Source: Desulfobulbaceae bacterium (lineage in GTDB: Bacteria > Desulfobacterota > Desulfobulbia > Desulfobulbales > SURF-16). From it: 64,000 nucleotides of DNA. The notes under the pieces are model-generated. The model did no database searches. It was given only the letters and a program-made list of their open reading frames with translations, and was not told the origin of the DNA. Below, piece by piece: positions 9,216 to 16,286 of this stretch (its first letter is position 1; the number at the start of each line of letters is the position of its first letter). The position numbers were made by a program, and so were the translations under genes. Location of the stretch: NCBI GenBank assembly GCA_024637145.1, contig JAGXFQ010000037.1:44506-108505 (forward strand), written 5' to 3'.

Positions 9216-11081
9216 TTATTTCAGGGCCCGCTCCAGGATCTTGTAGTTGCGCTCTACCATGGAGCGGGGTTCGCTGAGCAGACCGGCCTGGATCAGGGCG
9301 TTGTCGTAGATCTGTTCAACAACGTTTTTGGCAAACTCCTCATCCTTGACCCGCATTTCAGCCAGCCCCTTGATCAGGGAGTGGCTGGTGTTGATCTCCA
9401 GGGTCTTGGAGCTGATCTGGTGCTCCTGGTTGGTGGCCTTGAGGATCCTCTCCATGGAGCTGGTGAAGATACTGTCCGGATTGACGATGATGGCCGGGCT
9501 GCCCACCAGCCGTTTGGAGGCCACCACCTCCTTGACCTGGTCGCCCAAGGTCTCCTTCATCCACTTGAGCAGGCTGGTGGCCACCGTGGATTCCAGCTCT
9601 TCCGGTTTTTCAGCCGCCTCTGCCTTCTCCTCTTCGGCGTCTTTGGGCAGGTCAATATCGGCCCGGTCCGCGGATACCAGCTTTTTGGAGTCAAACTCCC
9701 CCAGATGACTGAAGACAAAATCATCAATGGGCTCCATGGTGTAGATCACCTCAATATCATTCTTTTTAAAGGCCTCCAGGTAGGGTCCCGCCTCAATGGC
9801 TTCCCGGCTGGGACCGTTGACGTAATAGATCTCTTTCTGCTCTTCCTTCATCCTTGCCACATAGTCGCTGAGGGCGATCTGCTGACCTGGTTCTGATTTG
9901 GAGGATTCAAAGCGCAGAAGTCTGGCCAGGGCCTCTCTGTGCATGAAATCGCTGGTGGCGCCCTCTTTGAGGAAGATGCCAAAGGTCTTCCAGATCTTTT
10001 CGTAGGTCGCGGGTTCTTTTTCAGCCAGCTCGGTCAGGTGTTTCAGAAAGCGGCTGGTGATGATCTTGTTGAGCTTGACCACCAGGGCACTGTCCTGCAG
10101 GGCCTGGCGCGAGATGTTCAGGGGCAGGTCTTCGCTGTCCACCACGCCTTTGACAAAGCGCAGCCATTCGGGCAGGATAGCTGCGCTATCTTGTTCAATA
10201 AGGATTTTCTGGCAGTAGAGGCTGACCCCCGGATCCATGCGACCAAAGCCCAGAGTCTCCAGGTTTTCCTGGGGTACGAAGAGCAGGGCCTTGATGGCCA
10301 GAGGGGCATCAGCGGCAAAGTGCAGGGTGGTTACGGGTTCGTCCATGGCATTGGCGATGAACTTGTAAAACTCATTATACTCTGCCGCTTTGATATCCTG
10401 CTTGGATTTGGCCCACAGGGCCTGGACCGTATTGACGGTTTCACCGGCCACCTTGATGGGAAAGGGCACAAAGTTGGAGTATTGTTTGATGATGCGCTTT
10501 ATCATCTGCTCAGAGGCATAATCGTAGCTCTCCTCGTTGAGGTCGATGATGATCTTGGTGCCGCGATGGAGTCCGGGGCAGGATGTTAAGGTGTAGCTGC
10601 CGGCTCCCTCGGAGGCCCATTCGCAGCCTTCGGCATCGACACGGTAGGAACGGGACTGGACCCGGACCTTGTTGGCCACCATAAAGGCGGCATAAAAGCC
10701 GACCCCGAACTGACCGATGAGGCTGACATCCTTTTTGGCGGCCTCGGCCAGGCCGGAGAAGAAATTTTTGGAGCCGGAATGGGCAATGGTGCCCAGGTTC
10801 TGTTCTAATTCCGCCCGGGTCATGCCGATGCCTGAATCCGTAATGGTCAGGGTATGTTCTTTGTCATCAAAGCTGATGGCGATGGCCAGGGGGGCATCCT
10901 GGTCAAAGACCTCGTCTTCCATAAGCTGCTGGTGCCGGAATTTTTCCAGGGCATCGGCGGCATTGGAGATCAGCTCCCTGAGAAAAATATCCCGTTCGGT
11001 ATAGAGGGAGTGGATAACAATATCTAGCAGCTGTTTGACTTCAGCCTGGAACTCTTTGGTTTCACTTTTTACATCTGTCAT
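9216..11081 (-). CDS. htpG: HtpG, bacterial Hsp90 chaperone
   Basis: This 621-aa cytoplasmic ATP-dependent chaperone has an N-terminal GHKL ATPase domain (RELISNAADALEKF, DSGIGMTRAEL, GQFGVGFYAAFMVA), a middle domain, and a C-terminal dimerisation domain. The length matches E. coli HtpG (624 aa). It assists folding and remodelling of client proteins under stress. It is monocistronic, with a terminator shared with the porin gene. A sigma-70-type promoter is visible upstream. No clear sigma-32 promoter was seen. Confidence 0.97.
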   Translation of the reverse strand: MTDVKSETKEFQAEVKQLLDIVIHSLYTERDIFLRELISNAADALEKFRHQQLMEDEVFDQDAPLAIAISFDDKEHTLTITDSGIGMTRAELEQNLGTIAHSGSKNFFSGLAEAAKKDVSLIGQFGVGFYAAFMVANKVRVQSRSYRVDAEGCEWASEGAGSYTLTSCPGLHRGTKIIIDLNEESYDYASEQMIKRIIKQYSNFVPFPIKVAGETVNTVQALWAKSKQDIKAAEYNEFYKFIANAMDEPVTTLHFAADAPLAIKALLFVPQENLETLGFGRMDPGVSLYCQKILIEQDSAAILPEWLRFVKGVVDSEDLPLNISRQALQDSALVVKLNKIITSRFLKHLTELAEKEPATYEKIWKTFGIFLKEGATSDFMHREALARLLRFESSKSEPGQQIALSDYVARMKEEQKEIYYVNGPSREAIEAGPYLEAFKKNDIEVIYTMEPIDDFVFSHLGEFDSKKLVSADRADIDLPKDAEEEKAEAAEKPEELESTVATSLLKWMKETLGDQVKEVVASKRLVGSPAIIVNPDSIFTSSMERILKATNQEHQISSKTLEINTSHSLIKGLAEMRVKDEEFAKNVVEQIYDNALIQAGLLSEPRSMVERNYKILERALK

Positions 11082-11144
11082 GATACGACCCTTGCCTTGT
11101 CTGGTGTTTGTAATAAGAGGGGGTTGACCGGTAAAACGAAATAA

Positions 11145-11172
11145 AATTTAAGCATCAATTTCTGGGTGTCAA
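11145..11172 (-). promoter_or_regulatory. Probable sigma-70 promoter for htpG
   Basis: On the reverse strand TTGACA (11167-11172) is followed after 16 nt by TAAATT (11145-11150). It lies 64-91 nt upstream of the htpG start. Confidence 0.5.
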
Positions 11173-11194
11173 GCCGCAATGGTGAGAGATATTA

Positions 11195-11223
11195 TTGACA
11201 TTTAACCAGATTCCTCAGATACT
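11195..11223 (+). promoter_or_regulatory. Probable sigma-70 promoter for the receiver gene
   Basis: TTGACA (11195-11200), a 17-nt spacer, then GATACT (11218-11223), 56 nt before the start codon. Confidence 0.5.
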
Positions 11224-11278
11224 TTGAACTGGTGAAACCAGTGCAGGTCACAGGAAATGGTAGGAGGAATTGAAATCC

Positions 11279-11674
11279 ATGACAGAGCCGGCCCCCCTAA
11301 AGCGTATCCTGATTATGGATGATGAGGCAACTATTCGCACTCTTCTGGAGCAATCGCTGCATTTAATGGGCTTTGAGGTCTTTTCTGTGGCCTGCGGGGA
11401 AGAGGCGGTTGCCGCCTATGGGCAGGCGGCTCAGGAAAATGCCCCCTTTGATGCCGTTATTATGGACCTGACGGTCCAGGGTGGTATGGGGGGGGAGGAG
11501 GCGGCCGCCCTCATCGGCAAAGCGTATCCCGGGGCGGTTATTATCGTTACCAGTGGCGATGCCAGTGCCCCTGCCATGGAATATTGTGAAGATTTCGGTT
11601 TCAAAGGCCATATCTGCAAACCTTTTAATCTTCAGGAACTCGCTTCCTATATTCATTCTCTTCTGGGCGCCTGA
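11279..11674 (+). CDS. Stand-alone response-regulator receiver protein
   Basis: This 131-aa CheY-like receiver has no output domain. The acidic pair (MDDE), phosphoacceptor Asp (DAVIMDLTVQGG), Ser/Thr (VTSGD) and Lys (CKPFN) are all present, so phosphorylation should be possible. Single receivers usually relay phosphate or bind a partner protein. No kinase is adjacent. The ORF track starts at a TTG (11270) only 2 nt from AGGAGG; the ATG at 11279 is 11 nt away and gives a typical N terminus, so I prefer it, with some doubt. It is transcribed divergently from htpG. Confidence 0.85.
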   Translation: MTEPAPLKRILIMDDEATIRTLLEQSLHLMGFEVFSVACGEEAVAAYGQAAQENAPFDAVIMDLTVQGGMGGEEAAALIGKAYPGAVIIVTSGDASAPAMEYCEDFGFKGHICKPFNLQELASYIHSLLGA

Positions 11675-11719
11675 CTCTTTGGCGCGCATTCTTTCTCGCC
11701 TGCTTGCCGGGCTTTTGCA

Positions 11720-11749
11720 TTGACATGTGGATATAACCACTGGTATGTT
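11720..11749 (+). promoter_or_regulatory. Possible sigma-70 promoter for the ThiC/BzaF-family gene
   Basis: TTGACA (11720-11725), an 18-nt spacer, then TATGTT (11744-11749). It leaves a roughly 110-nt leader in which no TPP riboswitch consensus was found. Confidence 0.4.
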
Positions 11750-11867
11750 TTCTCCTTTTTTGTTTGGTGAATTGAGAGCATCTCTGATGGCCGGTTGAGC
11801 CGCTTCTGGCGCCCTTCTTGCCTTGTCAGGGTTATATTTTTTGTACCTGTCCCTATGGAGAATTTTG

Positions 11868-13175
11868 ATGAGTATTCGTGAAGATGCGCTGCGCGGCACC
11901 GTGACCCCACTTTTTGAGACCTGTGCCCGGCACGAAGGGGTTGCCCTTGAGGTGCTCATGGCCGGTGTTGCCGCAGGTACCATTGCCATTCCCAAGAATA
12001 TCAACCATGATTTTGCCAAAATCATGGCAGTGGGTAAGGGCCTTTCCACCAAGGTCAATGCCAATATCGGTGCCTCCCGTGATATGCCTGAGGCCAAACA
12101 GGAACTGGAAAAACTGTGCGTCTGCCTGCGGGCCGGGGCAGACACGGTGATGGACCTCAGTATGGGGGAAAATATCAATGCGGTGCGCCGCGGCATCCTC
12201 AAGGAATGCCCCATTCCCCTGGGCACGGTGCCGGTCTACCAAACGGTGGCCGATGTGGTGGAAAAGAAGAAAAAGGCCATTGGTGAGGTGACCGTGGCGG
12301 AGATGCTGGCCACCATTGAGGAGCAGGCGCGGGATGGCGTTGATTTCATGACCATCCATTGCGGTCTGACCCGTGATGCCCTGGCCAAGGTTAAGGGCCA
12401 TGAGCGTCTGATGGGGGTGGTCAGTCGCGGTGGTTCCTTTACCATTGAGTGGATGAGCCATAACCGGAAGGAAAATCCCTTTTATGAGCATTACGACGAA
12501 ATCCTGGCCATCTTGAAAGAATATGAGGTGACCATGAGCCTGGGTGACGGTCTGCGTCCCGGCTGTCTGGTGGATGCCACGGATCGGGGCCAGGTCCAGG
12601 AACTGATCCATCTTGGCGAACTCACCCAGCGGGCCTGGGAGGCCGGTGTCCAGGTCATTGTTGAGGGCCCGGGTCATATGCCCCTGGATCAGATCACCGC
12701 CAATGTGCTTCTGCAGAAACGTCTTTGCCATGGCGCCCCCTTTTATGTCCTGGGACCCTTGGTGACCGATATCGCCCCTGGTTATGATCATATCACCGGT
12801 GCCATCGGCGGCGCTTTGGCTGCCTCGGCCGGTGCTGACTTCCTCTGCTATGTCACTCCGGCTGAACACCTGAAGCTGCCCAGTGCCGAGGACGTGCGGG
12901 AGGGTGTTATGGCCTCGCGGATTGCCGCCCATGCCGCCGATATCGTCAAGGGTGTGCCTGGGGCCATTGACAAGGATATCGCCATGGCTAAATGCCGTAA
13001 CAATCTGGACTGGAAGGGGCAGATCGAGCTTTCTGTCGACCCGGAGAAGGCTAGGAGCTACCGGGAAATGGGCAACTCCTATAGGGGTGATGCCTGTGCC
13101 ATGTGTGGCGATTATTGTGCCATCAAGGTCTATAAAAAGGCAACCAAGCCTGGCCGCTGCCCCACGGAAAAATAG
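11868..13175 (+). CDS. ThiC-family radical SAM enzyme (HMP-P synthase, or BzaF-type HBI synthase)
   Basis: This 435-aa enzyme has the ThiC fold and the C-terminal cluster motif CAMCGDYC (C-x2-C-x4-C) that binds 4Fe-4S for SAM cleavage. Conserved blocks include DGVDFMTIHCGLTRDA, VSRGGSF, GPGHMPLDQI and PFYVLGPLVTDIAPGYDHI. ThiC converts aminoimidazole ribotide to HMP phosphate for thiamine; the close paralogue BzaF makes 5-hydroxybenzimidazole for cobamides. The protein is the short form, about 150-200 residues shorter than E. coli ThiC. No TPP riboswitch lies upstream and no thi gene is nearby, so BzaF is a real alternative. The start at 11868 has GGAG 7 nt upstream; the tracked start at 11823 does not. 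Confidence 0.85.
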   Translation: MSIREDALRGTVTPLFETCARHEGVALEVLMAGVAAGTIAIPKNINHDFAKIMAVGKGLSTKVNANIGASRDMPEAKQELEKLCVCLRAGADTVMDLSMGENINAVRRGILKECPIPLGTVPVYQTVADVVEKKKKAIGEVTVAEMLATIEEQARDGVDFMTIHCGLTRDALAKVKGHERLMGVVSRGGSFTIEWMSHNRKENPFYEHYDEILAILKEYEVTMSLGDGLRPGCLVDATDRGQVQELIHLGELTQRAWEAGVQVIVEGPGHMPLDQITANVLLQKRLCHGAPFYVLGPLVTDIAPGYDHITGAIGGALAASAGADFLCYVTPAEHLKLPSAEDVREGVMASRIAAHAADIVKGVPGAIDKDIAMAKCRNNLDWKGQIELSVDPEKARSYREMGNSYRGDACAMCGDYCAIKVYKKATKPGRCPTEK

Positions 13176-13216
13176 AGGGAGATCTCCTTCCCATGGGTTT
13201 TCCTTAAGGAGTTTAG

Positions 13217-13549
13217 ATGGATAATATCCTTGCCGCGCTTTCTGAGTTTTGGGTGAACACCAATATCCCGGAGCAATTGAAGAATGTCGATGTCCGGGGT
13301 GCCTTCACCAACCCCTGGGTGCTGGTTCCCCTCATTGCCCAGGTGAGCTGGTGGTTCTATAAACAAAATATCAACGCCATTATTTTTCTCGCCCTGGGTA
13401 TCGGGGTCTGGATCTTTACCGGCAGCCCCTATGCCCATGGGCTGGTGGTTAACGGTGAACTTCAGTTGGGCAAGGTGCTGCCGGTGGCCGGCGTTGGCCT
13501 GGGGGTCATCATGGTGGTTATTTACCTGCTCTTTATGCGTGGTGATTAA
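13217..13549 (+). CDS. Small integral membrane protein of unknown function
   Basis: This 110-aa protein is not recognised as a named family. It has about three hydrophobic segments (around residues 32-47, 53-67 and 85-106). TAAGGAG lies well placed before the ATG. It sits 41 nt after the ThiC/BzaF-family gene, and its stop overlaps the next start in TAATG, so the three genes may be one transcript. The context does not reveal a function. Confidence 0.75.
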   Translation: MDNILAALSEFWVNTNIPEQLKNVDVRGAFTNPWVLVPLIAQVSWWFYKQNINAIIFLALGIGVWIFTGSPYAHGLVVNGELQLGKVLPVAGVGLGVIMVVIYLLFMRGD

Positions 13550-14208
13550 TGGCCGGCTCCCGCCTCCAGGATCTCTACCAGACGCTCTCTGATCATTTCG
13601 GGCCCCAGCGCTGGTGGCCCGGTGACACCACCCTGGAGATCCTGGTGGGCGCGGTGTTGACCCAGAATACCAACTGGCGCAATGTCAGCCTGGCCCTTGC
13701 TCATCTCAAGCAGGAGCAGCCCCTTTCCCTGGACGGCCTCCTGGCCTTGCCTGTGGCGCAGCTGGCGGCCCTGATCCGGCCGGCCGGCTATTATAATATC
13801 AAGGCCCAGCGCCTTAAAAATCTTCTCACCCTGCTGGCCGAGGAGATTGCCGTCAGCGGCAGCCTGGAGGAATTCTTCAGCCAGGATATCTTTTTCTTGC
13901 GGTCCAAATTACTCTCCGTCAAGGGCATCGGTCCGGAAACGGCCGATTCCATCCTCCTCTATGCCGCCCGCAAGCCCATCTTTGTGGTGGACGCCTATAC
14001 CTATCGTTTCCTGAGCAGACACGGCCTGGTGGCCGAGGAAAGCAGTTATGAGGAGATGCAGGAGCTGTTCATGAGTGTTCTGCCCCCAGAGGCGGATCTC
14101 TATAACGAGTATCATGCCCTGCTGGTCTGTCTGGGCAAGGAGTTTTGCAAGAAGAACAACCCCCGCTGTCAGGAGTGCCCCCTGCAGGGCGATCTGCCCG
14201 GAGCCTAG
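13549..14208 (+). CDS. Endonuclease III-superfamily DNA glycosylase, MagIII-like
   Basis: This 219-aa helix-hairpin-helix-GPD base-excision repair enzyme has the HhH motif VKGIGPETADSIL and the catalytic Asp in VVDAYTYR. The lysine that makes E. coli Nth bifunctional (GRKTA) is Glu here (GPETA), as expected for a monofunctional glycosylase. The stretch GIGPETADSILLYA...VVDAYTY and the length resemble Helicobacter MagIII, a 3-methyladenine DNA glycosylase. Near the C terminus CKKNNPRCQECP keeps three of the four usual FeS cysteines, and another Cys lies upstream, so cluster binding is uncertain. Translation is coupled to the small membrane protein gene. The stop codon lies within the tip of an inverted-repeat element. 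Confidence 0.85.
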   Translation: MAGSRLQDLYQTLSDHFGPQRWWPGDTTLEILVGAVLTQNTNWRNVSLALAHLKQEQPLSLDGLLALPVAQLAALIRPAGYYNIKAQRLKNLLTLLAEEIAVSGSLEEFFSQDIFFLRSKLLSVKGIGPETADSILLYAARKPIFVVDAYTYRFLSRHGLVAEESSYEEMQELFMSVLPPEADLYNEYHALLVCLGKEFCKKNNPRCQECPLQGDLPGA

Positions 14209-14370
14209 GAGGCTGTCGGGCTTGACCGATCGTAGCGAGGGAAAGCCGGTTTGAGTCAGATTTTTCGATCTTTCGCGGAGAATAGTGGATCTATTTAACG
14301 AGAAAGAGCGGGGAATATGGCCAAATCCAGTTTTTTCGCAGTAGATCAGCGTTAAGTCCGACAGGCTCCT
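14207..14370. repeat. 164-bp MITE-like element with terminal inverted repeats
   Basis: The left end AGGAGGCTGTCGGGCTTGAC and the reverse complement of the right end, AGGAGCCTGTCGGACTTAAC, match at 17 of 20 positions. No ORF lies inside. It sits between two convergent genes, and the stop codons of both (TAG at 14206-14208 and, on the reverse strand, 14369-14371) overlap its tips. It may double as a bidirectional terminator. Confidence 0.65.
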
Positions 14371-15466
14371 AAATGTCCAGAAAGGTGGTGTCCTTATTTA
14401 AGAGACGGCAGCCCCCTTCTTCCACCACCACCATATTCTCCAGTCGCACACCCCCCCAGCCCTCTATATAGATGCCGGGCTCCACGGTGACCACCATGCC
14501 GGCCTGCAGCTTCTTGGTGGCGCGTGGGCTGAGACCCGGGGCCTCATGCACGGCCAGACCCACGCCGTGGCCCAGGCCGTGGCCGAATTTGTCGCCATAT
14601 CCTCCCTCTCTGATTACCTCCCGTGCCGCCCTGTCCACCTGCCTGCCGGTAACCCCGGCCTGGAGTGCTGCCATGCCGGCCAGTTGGGCCCGACGCACCA
14701 GGCGGATGATCTCCTTGGTCTGGTGATCAGGGCTACCCAGCACCACGGTGCGGGTCATGTCAGAGCAATAGCCATCCAGGATAAGGCCCATATCAATAAC
14801 CACGGGTTCCCCTTCTTTAAGGGGCCGGGAGGTGGGCACCGCATGGGGCCGGGCCCCGTTGGGGCCGGCCGCCACAATGGTCTCAAAGCTGGGGCGGTCC
14901 GCTCCCTGGCGGCGCATGCGGTTTTCAATCTGCAGGGCCACTTCGATTTCGGTCATGCCCGGTCGCAGCTGGCGGTAGGTTTCTTGAAAGATCTCTTCGT
15001 TTAAGAGCACGGCCTGGGCGATCTTCTCCAGTTCTGCCCTGCTCTTGCAGAGGCGCATCTTTTCCACCAGGTCCGTTACCGGGACAAGGGTGACGCCTTG
15101 GGCCCGTGCCATCTCCTGCAGCTTTGCCGCAGTGGCGTGCAGGGTGTAATGGCTCTCAAAGGCGCACCTTTTTATCTGGAGGCGGTTAAAGAGTTTCTTG
15201 AGAAGGTCCACCACGCCGTGGCGGTGGACCATGATTTCGAAATCAGGGGCATCCTGGCCAGCTACAAGTTCAAAGCGGGAATCGGTGAGCAGCAGGGGTT
15301 GGCCCTTCCTGGGGATGAGAAGCAGTCCGGCCGACTCTTCAATGCCGTGATCCAAGGGGGTGAAACCGCTTAAAAATCGGCGGTTATGGGGCTGGCTGAT
15401 CAAGATGGCGTCAAGAAGCCGGCGGCGCAGCTTTGATTTGAGCTGGGCCAGAAGAGAAGGGGTCAT
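14369..15466 (-). CDS. M24-family aminopeptidase (Xaa-Pro aminopeptidase/dipeptidase-like)
   Basis: This 365-aa cytoplasmic metallopeptidase has an N-terminal creatinase-like domain (1 to about 130) and a C-terminal pita-bread domain. The metal ligands are visible: VIDMGLILDGYCSDMTRT (two Asp), GHGLGHGVGLAVHE (His) and two Glu near VTVEPGIYIEG and VRLENMVVVEEG. It removes N-terminal residues before proline or cleaves Xaa-Pro dipeptides; the exact specificity is not readable. It is the last gene of a six-gene reverse-strand operon and overlaps the preceding small gene by 4 bp. Its last codon runs into a repeat element. Confidence 0.9.
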   Translation of the reverse strand: MTPSLLAQLKSKLRRRLLDAILISQPHNRRFLSGFTPLDHGIEESAGLLLIPRKGQPLLLTDSRFELVAGQDAPDFEIMVHRHGVVDLLKKLFNRLQIKRCAFESHYTLHATAAKLQEMARAQGVTLVPVTDLVEKMRLCKSRAELEKIAQAVLLNEEIFQETYRQLRPGMTEIEVALQIENRMRRQGADRPSFETIVAAGPNGARPHAVPTSRPLKEGEPVVIDMGLILDGYCSDMTRTVVLGSPDHQTKEIIRLVRRAQLAGMAALQAGVTGRQVDRAAREVIREGGYGDKFGHGLGHGVGLAVHEAPGLSPRATKKLQAGMVVTVEPGIYIEGWGGVRLENMVVVEEGGCRLLNKDTTFLDI

Positions 15467-15690
15467 GATTTCAGGTCAAGGAAGAAGTGGACCTCCTGGT
15501 CGGCCAGGAGGGTCTGCAGTTCCATGAGGATGGTTAGGGGCTGGCCCTGAGAGGCCAGATCGCCTTGATAGGTCCGGCTCTCGGCGCTCTGCTCCACCAG
15601 GGTCAGTTCCGCACCCCAACGGGCCAGCTTCTCTTCCAGGTCCGGCCAGGAAGAGGCGGCAGCTTCTCGTTGCAGGGTCAACAGGGCCAT
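15463..15690 (-). CDS. Uncharacterised 75-aa protein
   Basis: This is a small soluble protein with no recognised domain. It is mostly amphipathic helix (WPDLEEKLARWGAELTLVEQ) followed by a possible beta strand (EVHFFLDLKS). It overlaps the genes on both sides (TGATG with the 196-aa gene, ATGA with the peptidase gene), which supports real translation and tight coupling. The partner genes do not suggest a specific role. Confidence 0.65.
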   Translation of the reverse strand: MALLTLQREAAASSWPDLEEKLARWGAELTLVEQSAESRTYQGDLASQGQPLTILMELQTLLADQEVHFFLDLKS

Positions 15691-16280
15691 CAGCTGGTGA
15701 GGAGTTCCTGAATATAGCTCTTTTGCTGATCCAGGGCGTTGCCGTACTGTTCGTTAAGTTGCACCATAATCTTCTGCCATTCCTCGGCAAATTTGGGATG
15801 CTGGGAAGGTTCCAGCTTGACCTGGCCGCCGGTTTTTTGAGCCATGGATTGCTCAAGCATCTCTATCTGCTGGGCGAATTGCTTTTCCAGCTGGCCGCGG
15901 AGATCTGTTTTATGCTGGAGATAATGATCCAGGAGCTTTTTCATTTCCACCAGAACGGCCTGCATTTGCGGATCCTGGCCCAGTTGCAGCATGCCCTGCA
16001 TGGCCTTGTCGGCCCCGGCCCGGTCCTCCTCTTCCCTGGGGAGGGTGATATTGCGCAGCAGAGCGGTGAGAGCACCCTGCACCAGCAGGGCCTTCTCCGC
16101 CGGCGGTTTGGTGAGTAAGGCCGCCAGATCCACTTCTTCGCCCCGTAAATATTGAGCAGCAAGGCGCATGCCCTCCCGACTCTTTTCTTCTTTGCTCAGG
16201 CTCTCTGTGCCCTCGGTCTCCGCCTCAAGGCGGGCGGCCCGTTCAAGAACCATTTCCATTGTGGATCGTATCTGTGCCAT
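15690..16280 (-). CDS. Uncharacterised 196-aa helical protein
   Basis: This protein is not recognised with certainty. It is almost entirely predicted helix, rich in Glu, Gln, Lys and Met, with a coiled-coil-like section at about residues 95-150 (LEKQFAQQIEMLEQSMAQK). It has no signal peptide, membrane segment or catalytic motif. It starts 6 nt after the aldolase-dehydrogenase stop and overlaps the next small gene by one base, so it is translated as part of the same operon. A structural or adaptor role is possible but is only a guess. Confidence 0.7.
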   Translation of the reverse strand: MAQIRSTMEMVLERAARLEAETEGTESLSKEEKSREGMRLAAQYLRGEEVDLAALLTKPPAEKALLVQGALTALLRNITLPREEEDRAGADKAMQGMLQLGQDPQMQAVLVEMKKLLDHYLQHKTDLRGQLEKQFAQQIEMLEQSMAQKTGGQVKLEPSQHPKFAEEWQKIMVQLNEQYGNALDQQKSYIQELLTS

Positions 16281-16286
16281 GTTCTT

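Noticed and set aside
11675-11867. TPP riboswitch before the ThiC-family gene
   Set aside because: No CTGAGA or ACCTGATCTGG-like consensus was found in the leader.
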